From the NCBI GenBank assembly GCA_026874595.1, contig JAPPUL010000079.1, positions 365,001 to 429,000 of the forward strand: a stretch of 64,000 nucleotides of DNA. The letters run 5' to 3'. This document shows positions 9,753 through 17,090 of the stretch, piece by piece. How positions within the stretch are numbered: the stretch's first letter is position 1; each line of letters starts with the position of its first letter. The notes beneath the pieces were generated by a model, which was not told the origin of the DNA, did not search any database, and saw only the letters and a program-made list of their open reading frames with translations. The position numbers and the translations under genes were made by a program. This DNA is from Sipunculus nudus. Its lineage: Eukaryota; Annelida; Sipuncula; Golfingiida; Sipunculidae.

Positions 9753-10250
9753 ATGAATGTTAAAAAAGAGGTTAAAATGATGAAAACAAATTTTATTATA
9801 GCATTAGCTATTGTATTCACTTTTCTAGGAGCAGAAAGTATGGATGCTAAAAAAGAATATAAGATTAGCGGGGTGGTTCATGGCTTAACAGGAAAACATA
9901 GCCTTTACATTGCGTTAAAAGACAAAAGTAATTGGGATGAGGAAGATACAGTAAGTAGGCTTAAGATAGATGCAAATCAAATCTCAAAGAAGAGTGCTTC
10001 TTTTGAGTTTGTAGTGCCTGAAGGGGTTTATGGGATTAAGGTTTTTGAAGACATAAATGATGATGGAAAACTTAATAAGGGTATCTTTGGCCCAAAAGAA
10101 CCTTATGGTTTTTTTGCAAGTTACAAGCCTCTTTTTAGAGGACCTAATTTTGACGAATGCAAGTTTAAAGTAAATAAAGATATTGATGTTAAAATATCTT
10201 TATTAAACAGAGAAGATGATGCAGATGATAAAGATGATGTAGATTATTAA
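9753..10250 (+). CDS. Secreted DUF2141-family protein
   Basis: The gene encodes 165 residues from 9753. A second methionine pair at 9779-9784 gives a cleaner signal peptide (MMKTNFIIALAIVFTFLGAES). The mature part has the DUF2141 pattern: a beta-rich domain with VPEGVYGIKVFEDINDDGKLNKGIFGPKEPYGF, where the D-x-N-x-D-G-x-L turn is characteristic. The tail is acidic (EDDADDKDDVDY). Members are small exported beta-sandwich proteins of unknown role, often near carotenoid or lipid genes; here a RetSat-like flavoprotein follows. A palindromic operator candidate precedes it, so it is probably controlled by the downstream TetR regulator. Confidence 0.8.
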   Translation: MNVKKEVKMMKTNFIIALAIVFTFLGAESMDAKKEYKISGVVHGLTGKHSLYIALKDKSNWDEEDTVSRLKIDANQISKKSASFEFVVPEGVYGIKVFEDINDDGKLNKGIFGPKEPYGFFASYKPLFRGPNFDECKFKVNKDIDVKISLLNREDDADDKDDVDY

Positions 10251-10284
10251 ACAAAGTATACCATTTTTTATGTTAGAATAGATT

Positions 10285-10860
10285 ATGAATAATAAAAAAG
10301 AAATTATCTTACAAAAAGCCATTAATGTTTTTGGGGAATATGGTTTTGACAGGGCTACGACAAAGCTCATAGCAAAGGAAGCAGGAATAAGTGAAGGTAC
10401 AATATATCGCCATTTTGAAAATAAAGCTGATTTACTAGTACAAATTTTCAAGAGGCTCTGGGATAATATTGTACCTGAGATTAAGAAAGAAATAGCGTTG
10501 CTAAAAAATCCGGATGAGCAAATGCAAGTTCTTGTAAAGCATATAATAAGTGTTTTTGAGGATAATAATGCTTTACTTAAGGTTTTTTTAGTCAAGGTTG
10601 TTTCTATACAAGATAATCTTCAAAGTGGGATTATGGATGTTAGAGTAGATATTATTACCATAATTGCTGACATACTAAATTATGGCATAAAAGAAACAAT
10701 ATATAGAAAAGACCTAAATATAGATATTGTGCCATTAATAATATATGGATCTATTGAAGGTCTTTTAACTTATTTTGCGGTTGTAGAAGACGCATTTAAA
10801 GCTTATAGTGATACTGCTATTAAAGAGTTAATGAGTGCTTATTTTAGAATTGTAAGATAA
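10285..10860 (+). CDS. TetR-family transcriptional repressor
   Basis: This gene encodes 191 residues. Residues about 5-50 form the classical TetR helix-turn-helix (KAINVFGEYGFDRATTKLIAKEAGIS, then EGTIYRHFENKADLL), followed by an all-helical ligand-binding domain that varies in this family. It starts 35 bp after the DUF2141 gene and is followed 34 bp later by the flavoprotein gene, so the three are likely co-transcribed and autoregulated through the palindrome at 9722-9737. The ligand is unknown; a fatty-acid or lipid-like molecule would fit the neighbouring oxidoreductase, but that is inference. Confidence 0.92.
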   Translation: MNNKKEIILQKAINVFGEYGFDRATTKLIAKEAGISEGTIYRHFENKADLLVQIFKRLWDNIVPEIKKEIALLKNPDEQMQVLVKHIISVFEDNNALLKVFLVKVVSIQDNLQSGIMDVRVDIITIIADILNYGIKETIYRKDLNIDIVPLIIYGSIEGLLTYFAVVEDAFKAYSDTAIKELMSAYFRIVR

Positions 10861-10893
10861 GTTGGACTTAATTTTATATTTAAGGAGATTATA

Positions 10894-12603
10894 ATGGAAG
10901 AGCAAGTAAGAAAAGAAGAGCAAGTAAAAAAGGAAATAGATTTAAATGAAAATTCAAAAGAACCCTATGATGCCATTATAATTGGCTCAGGGATAGGAGG
11001 ACTTACAGCTGGAGCTGTTTTATCAAAGTTTTTTAGAAAGAAAAAAGTTCTTATTCTAGAAAAACATTGGACCTTAGGTGGGCAAACGCATGAGTTTAAG
11101 AGAAAGGGAAAATATAGCTTTGATGTAGGAATACATTACGTGGGGGAGATTGCCCAACTTGGATTAATTGGGAGGGCATTTTACTATATTACAGAGGGTA
11201 GGCTTAAGTGGCATAAAATGCCTTATCACTTTGACCACTACGTTTATCCTGATTTCAAGTTTAACGCTCCTTCAAATGAAAGAGAATATAAAGAAGATTT
11301 AATTAAAGCTTTCCCAAAAGAGAAAAGTGCAATCATTAAGCATTTTAGAACAATTAGATTGACACGATTTTATTTAACGTCCTTAATAACAGAACGACAT
11401 ATGCCTCTAATGCTTAAACTCCCCTTTACGATATTCAACACTCTTGGTTTTCTATTTGGTCTTAGAAAACAATGTTACTCAACGGTAAAAGAATATCTGG
11501 ATATGCGCTTTAAAGATGAAAAGCTAAAAGCGGTTTTAACTTCTTTATGGCCTGATTATGGTGTTCCAGCTGATAAAGCTATGCTTGGAGCGCATAGTCT
11601 TATTTTTTTTCATTATTATAATGGAGGCTATTATCCTTCTGGAGGAGGTAGTGCCCTTGCAGATGCTATAGTACCAACTATAGAAAAGCATGGAGGCAAG
11701 TGCCTTACTAATCATGAAGTTAAAGAGATTATTGTAAAGGATGACAAAGCGATAGGAGTTAGAGTAAAGAATGTACGATCTAAGGATGAGAAGGTTATTT
11801 ATGCCAAAAAGATTATTTCAAATGTGGGAGCCTATAATACTTTTAGAGTTCTTTTAAAAGAGGCTATTCATCCTGAGATTGAGGAGTTTGTAACAGGTCA
11901 TAGTTTTCTTACACTTTATGTTGGCTTTAAAGAAAGTCCTGAGAGTCTTGGTATAAAAGGGGAGAATTATTGGTTTCACCCAAGCTTTGATCATGTAAAA
12001 AACTCTAATAATAATTTGTTTAATGATGATGATGAGATAGGAGCATTTCTTAGTTTCCCTTCATTAAAAGACAGTGGCTCAAAAAGTCATACAGCTGAGA
12101 TAATGGCGGTTTGTAATATTAATTATGACCAATATAAAAAGTGGCATGGTACTGATTGGAAAAAAAGAGGTGATGAATATATAGCGTTTAAAGAAAAGGT
12201 AACAGAGAAACTTCTTAATTTGGTAGAAAAGAACATTCCAGGCTTTAAAGCCTTAGTGGATTATAAAGAGGTATCAACGCCTTTATCCAATGAATATTTT
12301 CTAAGCAGAGCTAAGGGTATGTGTTATGGGATACCTGTTGTTCCTAAGCGTTATAAAGCTAAATATTTAAATAGGGTATATACAAAGATTAAGAATCTAT
12401 ATATATCGGGTTCTGACATTTTTTCTGTAGGAGTTGCCCCTTCAATGCTTGGCGGGATATTTGCAGGCTCTTTTGCAGGAGCTTTTAACAGATGGTTTTC
12501 AAAGCTAGCACTTTTTCTGCTAATACAACTAACCTATTTTACTTCAACTAAAAAAAAGATACAAAACAATATTATAGAAAAAAGACCTTATAAGAAGGGA
12601 TAA
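10894..12603 (+). CDS. FAD-dependent oxidoreductase, RetSat / phytoene-desaturase-like
   Basis: This gene encodes 569 residues. After about 25 charged residues comes the dinucleotide-binding motif DAIIIGSGIGGLTAGAVLSK, then the FAD contact LEKHWTLGGQTHEFKRKG, and a C-terminal FAD-closing motif YISGSDIFSVGVAPSMLGGIFAGS. FDVGIHYVG and GGYYPSGGGSALADA are typical of the all-trans-retinol 13,14-reductase/CrtI-related group. Such enzymes saturate or desaturate polyene or other lipid-like substrates; the bacterial substrate is usually unknown. The hydrophobic C-terminal stretch (LALFLLIQLTYF) could associate with the membrane. AAGGAG precedes the ATG. It lies in the cluster headed by the TetR operator, followed 29 bp later by the barrel protein gene. 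Confidence 0.85.
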   Translation: MEEQVRKEEQVKKEIDLNENSKEPYDAIIIGSGIGGLTAGAVLSKFFRKKKVLILEKHWTLGGQTHEFKRKGKYSFDVGIHYVGEIAQLGLIGRAFYYITEGRLKWHKMPYHFDHYVYPDFKFNAPSNEREYKEDLIKAFPKEKSAIIKHFRTIRLTRFYLTSLITERHMPLMLKLPFTIFNTLGFLFGLRKQCYSTVKEYLDMRFKDEKLKAVLTSLWPDYGVPADKAMLGAHSLIFFHYYNGGYYPSGGGSALADAIVPTIEKHGGKCLTNHEVKEIIVKDDKAIGVRVKNVRSKDEKVIYAKKIISNVGAYNTFRVLLKEAIHPEIEEFVTGHSFLTLYVGFKESPESLGIKGENYWFHPSFDHVKNSNNNLFNDDDEIGAFLSFPSLKDSGSKSHTAEIMAVCNINYDQYKKWHGTDWKKRGDEYIAFKEKVTEKLLNLVEKNIPGFKALVDYKEVSTPLSNEYFLSRAKGMCYGIPVVPKRYKAKYLNRVYTKIKNLYISGSDIFSVGVAPSMLGGIFAGSFAGAFNRWFSKLALFLLIQLTYFTSTKKKIQNNIIEKRPYKKG

Positions 12604-12632
12604 CTAAGGGATAACTATAGGAGGAAACAAAA

Positions 12633-13232
12633 ATGCAAAGATTAAAAGATTATAAAAACATAAACTTAATAAAGAAGTATGTAATAAAATTTAGTTTAAT
12701 ATTTATTGTTGTTATATTAACGCATTCAACATTACACTCCAAAGAGGCAAAATTACACTCCAAAGAGGCAAAATTACACTCGCAAAAGGCAACAAGTGAA
12801 ACTCCTTTTAAACAAGGGAAGATGGTTGTAGGAGCTATAGGAAATCTTTATTATCTCCCTGACTATGCCATTGGGCTTGAAGCCTTCTTTTCCTACCTTG
12901 TATTAGATAACTTTTCAATAGGAGCAGGACTTGGACTAAATACAGACTCAAATACTTATCACTTTCTAATGACCCTATATGGTTATAACTTATTTGGAAC
13001 ACCTATAGTAACCCCTACGCTTAGTGTGAAGGCGGGAGTTGGGCTTACTCACGATAGATATAAAAAGGGGACTATTTTTAAGAGAGTCTTTGCCTCCTGG
13101 GGAGCCAGTGTTGGAATAATTACTATGTTAACAAAATCAGCTGGAATATCTTTAGACGTTGGATTTCATGCAAAAGACCTTAGCTTTACCCCTGCATTGA
13201 TAACAGGGAGTAGCATTGTTTTTAGCTTTTAA
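12633..13232 (+). CDS. Predicted outer-membrane beta-barrel protein
   Basis: This 199-residue protein has an uncleaved or signal-like hydrophobic segment at residues 16-31 (YVIKFSLIFIVVILTH). A low-complexity linker follows, made by a 21-bp tandem duplication (LHSKEAK three times, DNA 12735-12785). About eight alternating amphipathic strands then end in an aromatic C-terminal residue (SSIVFSF), the usual signature for barrel insertion. I do not recognise a family. AGGAGG precedes the ATG. It follows the flavoprotein gene closely and probably belongs to the same transcript. Confidence 0.6.
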   Translation: MQRLKDYKNINLIKKYVIKFSLIFIVVILTHSTLHSKEAKLHSKEAKLHSQKATSETPFKQGKMVVGAIGNLYYLPDYAIGLEAFFSYLVLDNFSIGAGLGLNTDSNTYHFLMTLYGYNLFGTPIVTPTLSVKAGVGLTHDRYKKGTIFKRVFASWGASVGIITMLTKSAGISLDVGFHAKDLSFTPALITGSSIVFSF

Positions 13233-13254
13233 CGATATAGTGAGGTATTTAATT

Positions 13255-13737
13255 ATGAATCTAAGAGATTATCAAATGAGATTGTTTTTAGTTGTTACAA
13301 CTTTATTTTTAAGCTTTTTTCTAATAAGTTGTAAGGGAGATAAGACAGATAATTTAAGTGTTGGAGCATGTACTATTGAAGGAAAAGGCCTTGATGAGAA
13401 AGGGAATCCTACTAAAAAGGATATTACTGTTTCTTGTACTGAAAATGTTACAAAGACCATTTGTCAGGCTCTTGAGGAGAGCGCAAGAGTAAGGTATAAA
13501 AGTGAAGCTAGCAATAGGGGAAGAGAAGGGGATATTCGCAAGAAGGAACTACCTGAAAGCAAGTTTAAATCAAATCGTAGCTGTAGTCAAAAAAAGGTTT
13601 TGGCATCATGTACAACAGGCGAGGTAGTAGCTTATGCATATAAATCTGGCAATGCTGCTGAGGACAAACAAACGAAGGCAGCAATGAAAAAGAGCTGCGA
13701 TGCCGTCGGTGAGTATAAAGATCTTAGTACAGAGTAG
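13255..13737 (+). CDS. Cysteine-rich lipoprotein, paralogue 2
   Basis: This gene encodes 160 residues from the ATG at 13255; an in-frame TTG at 13216 lies inside the preceding gene and is less likely. The signal peptide ends in the lipobox FFLISC (Cys26), with KGDKTDNLSVGAC following. It is closely related to the protein at 46806-47312: shared MNL-R, LFL-TTL-LSF-LISC, DNLS-GAC-I-GK, CTENVTK, EGKF/ESKF, AxCxxxKxLASC and GEVVxYxY. It is more distantly related to the one at 1581-2003. It has seven mature cysteines. The role is unknown; an envelope lipoprotein family expanded in this genome is the safest description. Confidence 0.78.
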   Translation: MNLRDYQMRLFLVVTTLFLSFFLISCKGDKTDNLSVGACTIEGKGLDEKGNPTKKDITVSCTENVTKTICQALEESARVRYKSEASNRGREGDIRKKELPESKFKSNRSCSQKKVLASCTTGEVVAYAYKSGNAAEDKQTKAAMKKSCDAVGEYKDLSTE

Positions 13738-13770
13738 GAAAATTAAGGTTTGTCTTTCTTAGCTTATTAT

Positions 13771-13915
13771 TAGCTTAAGTTAACAAAAACTTAAGAAATT
13801 AGGCAAGTATTTTTCTATAACTTATAGTTTAACTTATAGTTCTTCAAAAGCCTATTAAATAGTTAATAAGCTAATTATACTTACTATAAAAGAATGACTA
13901 TTATTTTAATACAAT
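13771..13915 (+). repeat. Dispersed intergenic repeat family 2, copy A
   Basis: About 140 bp starting TAGCTTAAGTTAACAAAAACTT and including TTAGGCAAGTATTTTTC, AAAGCCTA-TAAATAGTTAATAA and TATAAAAGAATG. The same blocks in the same order occur at 21652-21786. It fills most of the 232-bp gap between the lipoprotein and the AlbA_2 gene. Confidence 0.75.
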
Positions 13916-13969
13916 AGTTTTAGATATATGCTTATTAATAAAATATAGATAACGACAAGGAAGAATATA

Positions 13970-14878
13970 ATGGCAAACCCAAACATGCCAGAAAGAAAAG
14001 TAGCAAAAACAAAAGTAGCAAAAACAAAAGATGAAATTGAAAGCCTTATTAGAAACAAGGTCCAAGAAAGCTTACATTTAGAGTATAAAAGTAGTCAGGC
14101 ACTAATTGACAATAATAATAAGCCAAAGGAAGCATCTAAAAAGGAAATAGCTAAAGACGTTTCGGCATTTGCTAATTCTGATGGTGGAATGATTGTATAC
14201 GGAGTAAAAGAGTATGGCAATAAAGATAAAGATAAAAAACATCTGCCAGAAAAGATAGATGAGGGTATAGATAATAATGTAAATATGAGAGAATGGTTAG
14301 ATAACGTAATTAGTAGTAATATAACTCCTCCTATAAGTTATGAAATTATCCAAATTGATAACGGAAATGGCAAGTCTTTATATGTGATTGGCATACCTAA
14401 ATCTTATAATACTCCTCACCAGGCATCTGATAATAAGTATTATAAACGCTATAACTTTAAATCAAGCCCAATGGACCACTATGAAATTAACGATCTAAGA
14501 AGCAGACGTGCCGTCTATCCAAAACTAATTGATATAGAGCCGTTTGTGGAAGCAGCAACTAGTCATGAGTATAGTTTTTCGTTAGCTGTTGAGAATATTG
14601 GCGATGCTTTTGCTAAGGATATACAATTTGAATTGCCTAATAACTGGCCTAATAACTGGCCTAATAAAACAATGTATGATGCTCTTAAAGAGGGTATTAA
14701 GGGTCTGTCTCCAAAGGAAAGCCGAAAGTATGAATTCGAATATATGGCCAAGTCCAAGTCTCCGGTTCATGGCCCCGAGTCATTAGGATTTCCTAAGATA
14801 AAAGTTTCTTATTCAGATCCTCGGATTGAAGGCCGCATTGAAGACGAATTTGATTTAAACGAATTTTATTCTATATGA
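13970..14878 (+). CDS. AlbA_2 (Schlafen-type) domain protein
   Basis: This gene encodes 302 residues. Residues about 25-175 match the Schlafen AlbA_2 domain: HLEYKSSQ, EIAKDVSAFANSDGGMIVYGVKE, ITPPISYEII, LYVIGIPKS, PHQASDNKYYKRYNFKSSPM. In this family the E-x-K and nearby acidic residues can form an RNase-like or nucleotide-binding site; many members act as regulators or in phage defence. The C-terminal 120 residues look like a beta-sandwich and are not recognised. Two in-frame microduplications are present: KTKVAKTKVAKTK near the N-terminus and three copies of NNWP (DNA about 14636-14670). AAGGAAG precedes the ATG. It stands alone, and a defence role is only an inference. Confidence 0.82.
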   Translation: MANPNMPERKVAKTKVAKTKDEIESLIRNKVQESLHLEYKSSQALIDNNNKPKEASKKEIAKDVSAFANSDGGMIVYGVKEYGNKDKDKKHLPEKIDEGIDNNVNMREWLDNVISSNITPPISYEIIQIDNGNGKSLYVIGIPKSYNTPHQASDNKYYKRYNFKSSPMDHYEINDLRSRRAVYPKLIDIEPFVEAATSHEYSFSLAVENIGDAFAKDIQFELPNNWPNNWPNKTMYDALKEGIKGLSPKESRKYEFEYMAKSKSPVHGPESLGFPKIKVSYSDPRIEGRIEDEFDLNEFYSI

Positions 14879-15673
14879 TAGATTTGGGTAAGAATAACAT
14901 GTTAGCTATTCCTATAATACTATTAAATGAGTTGTTAGCAACCCATATCAGCAAGTATTTTAAAACTTAGGAGCTGATTAGACAAAATTAACATATACGC
15001 TAATGACAAGGTACTATAACTACCTAAATGAAAGGAGACTACCATCCAAAAAGCAATGCAAAAATAATAAAAAGAATGACAATGATTATAATCCTTATAA
15101 ATAGTTACAAGATAAAAATAAACTTATAATTATGATTATTAATTGTTCTAATAAAGTAAATAAAAAGTATTCTAAGCTAGTCTTTTAAAAATAGTCTTGG
15201 TGATACTTCTTCGCTTTTGTAAAACTTCTTTAAAGGCACTGTCTACGTTACAATAGGCTTCTTATACCAAACTTGAACAACATTCTTTATCCTTTCGCCA
15301 CCTCTACCATCACTATAATAAAATACCCATATTGAAGACCAATATTATTGCTCTACCTATTAAGAAAAATAACCTTCTCCAACTTAGACATATCTATATC
15401 AAGTTGGCTGCTACTCTTAGCACTACACCTAAATAAACATTATATAAATATCACTCTAATATTTTAGATAACAATTGTCCTAAGATAACTGTAATATATT
15501 TGTATTAAGAAATTTGTTATTTATTACCTGAAGTTAGGTCTAATTGAAATTAAAAGCCAGATCAGGCACTTGCCTTATTAACTTCCTATAGAATAAAGCA
15601 GGAAGTGATATATAAGGGTTAGCTACATAAGAAGACTACACCACAGTAAACTATACAATGTGCGTAGCTTCAG
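14879..15673. other. 795-bp gap with no gene; contains a CRISPR-repeat relic
   Basis: Both strands are closed by frequent stops and I see no coding remnant I can name. It holds a partial reverse copy of the dispersed family 1 core (aatattttagataa at 15454 onward), a short inverted repeat at about 15581-15604 (CTTCCT/AGGAAG) downstream of napD, and the relic at 15010-15041 listed separately. Confidence 0.6.
15010..15041 (-). repeat. Relic of two type II-C CRISPR repeats
   Basis: On the plus strand GGTACTATAAC (15010-15020), the last 11 bases of the canonical type II array repeat, is followed after 5 nt by AAATGAAAGGAGACTA (15026-15041). That 16-base stretch is identical to the variant repeats found only at the far end of that array (57576-57677). 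Both pieces have the same orientation. A 16-base chance match in 64 kb is improbable, so I read it as a fragment of a former array or a repeat-derived RNA gene. Confidence 0.45.
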
Positions 15674-16030
15674 CTATAAATTAGGCTTACCTGAATACTT
15701 TATAAACTCAGCAGGTAAATCGCTATTTAATAAACCTACTGCAGAATCCTCAGCCTTCTTAAACTCCTCCATAATGTTAGCTAACTCATCCTCAGTATAT
15801 GTATAAAATAAATTGGCTGACATAACATAGTCCATCTTTTCAAGCTTTTGTAACTTTGCTACCTCTTCCGATACATCCTTACCCTCTATAATAACTATAA
15901 TCTGACCTATGTCATCATGATAATGAACCTCACAAATATCACTGGCATTCAATATATCAATAAGCTTATCTTTATCCTCTATCCTTGTCCTTACAACAAC
16001 ACTAGATATATTCATCCTTTTAACCCCCAT
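15674..16030 (-). CDS. napD: NapD, chaperone for periplasmic nitrate reductase
   Basis: This gene encodes 118 residues (113 if it starts at the second ATG, 16015, giving the family-typical MNISSVVV). It has the small ferredoxin-like fold of NapD: beta strand MNISSVVVRTR, helix, EVHYHDDIGQIIVIIEG, helix, MDYVMSANLFYTYTED. NapD binds the Tat signal peptide of NapA in the cytoplasm and holds it during cofactor insertion. The C-terminal 25 residues extend beyond the usual domain. It is the last gene of napF-napA-napB-napD, 332 bp after napB. Placing napD last is less common than napD before napA. Confidence 0.85.
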   Translation of the reverse strand: MGVKRMNISSVVVRTRIEDKDKLIDILNASDICEVHYHDDIGQIIVIIEGKDVSEEVAKLQKLEKMDYVMSANLFYTYTEDELANIMEEFKKAEDSAVGLLNSDLPAEFIKYSGKPNL

Positions 16031-16362
16031 AATATAATTTTACTATCACCAGCCCTCTAATAGACAAGTAAGTCAATAAAAAATACCTTTGAAATACTCC
16101 TTAACTCCTTAAATATAGTTAACTTTACAGGCTTAATAAATCTTTTAGAGTTAATACTATATATCTCTACATACCTAAAAGACCTAGCTATATAAATAAG
16201 ACCATAATAAACAAATTCTAAAACACTACCAAAGGTATTATCCTCTTTATCTGTCCAGATAACTTCTCCCCCTCATACAAATTTAGCGCTACATTGCCCA
16301 CAATAATAATAATGGAAAAGCCTTTACCACATTATATCCATAATACTTAAAAATCCCATAAA

Positions 16363-17007
16363 CTATCTTACATTCTTCCTAGAAGACTTTGCAAAAGGGA
16401 CAGTTTTTATTTTTAATGTAGATTTAGACTTAGACATCTCAGATCTAAACAAAGGTGCAAATTTATTACTCTTAGCCTCAGCTAAATCAGCTTGAGGTGC
16501 ATGGCATTGTGAACAATTGAAAAAGGCCTTATTTAACTTCCCCTTTAGGCTTCTTGCATCTAACTCAGAAATATGAGTAGTAGATATTAGCGTAGCTGTT
16601 GGAAGCTTGGCTACCTTAAGATCTTGCTCAGAAGGCATATGGCAATTTAGACAAGTATTGCCACCCTTTTTTATAGGTAAAAGCCCGTTTACACTATGTG
16701 GTATCATAGGTGGCGCGTTCTCAAATGCCCTTCCAAACTTCTTATTACCTGCACCAGGTGCTTTACCAATATAATTAACACCAGGAGTAGTAAGCGTCTC
16801 GTCAAATAAACTCTCAGACCGTATAGTACTTATCCCAAGTTCACTATCTGTAGTCCTTTTAACTTTACTATCCTTTACATCAGATACATCAGATACATCA
16901 TTTACACTATTTACATCAGACGCATCAGTTGACTTTTTACAATAAATAGCCGCTAAGGTAAGGCCAACTATTAAAACCATCAAAAGTACCCTTTTGCTAT
17001 TAATCAT
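16363..17007 (-). CDS. napB: NapB, dihaem cytochrome c subunit of nitrate reductase
   Basis: This gene encodes 214 residues. The N-terminal hydrophobic segment ends in AAIYC, an atypical lipobox because Tyr precedes Cys23, so either a lipoprotein or a cleaved or anchored form is possible. A low-complexity linker of DV/DVSD repeats follows. The two haem sites are CLNCH (residues 119-123) and CSQCH (165-169). His104 (MIPHSV) and His145 (STTHIS) are candidate distal ligands, as in the family. NapB passes electrons to NapA in the periplasm. GGAG precedes the ATG. It is transcribed after napA with an 83-bp gap. Confidence 0.92.
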   Translation of the reverse strand: MINSKRVLLMVLIVGLTLAAIYCKKSTDASDVNSVNDVSDVSDVKDSKVKRTTDSELGISTIRSESLFDETLTTPGVNYIGKAPGAGNKKFGRAFENAPPMIPHSVNGLLPIKKGGNTCLNCHMPSEQDLKVAKLPTATLISTTHISELDARSLKGKLNKAFFNCSQCHAPQADLAEAKSNKFAPLFRSEMSKSKSTLKIKTVPFAKSSRKNVR

Positions 17008-17090
17008 ATCACTTTCTCCATATATGAATTTAATTTAAAATAGAGCATTATCACTACATATTTCATTTTCACAAATAATCATAAAATAAC

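Noticed and set aside
14563-14786. Small frames overlapping the AlbA_2 gene in other frames
   Set aside because: They arise from the NNWP tandem duplication and have no start signals.
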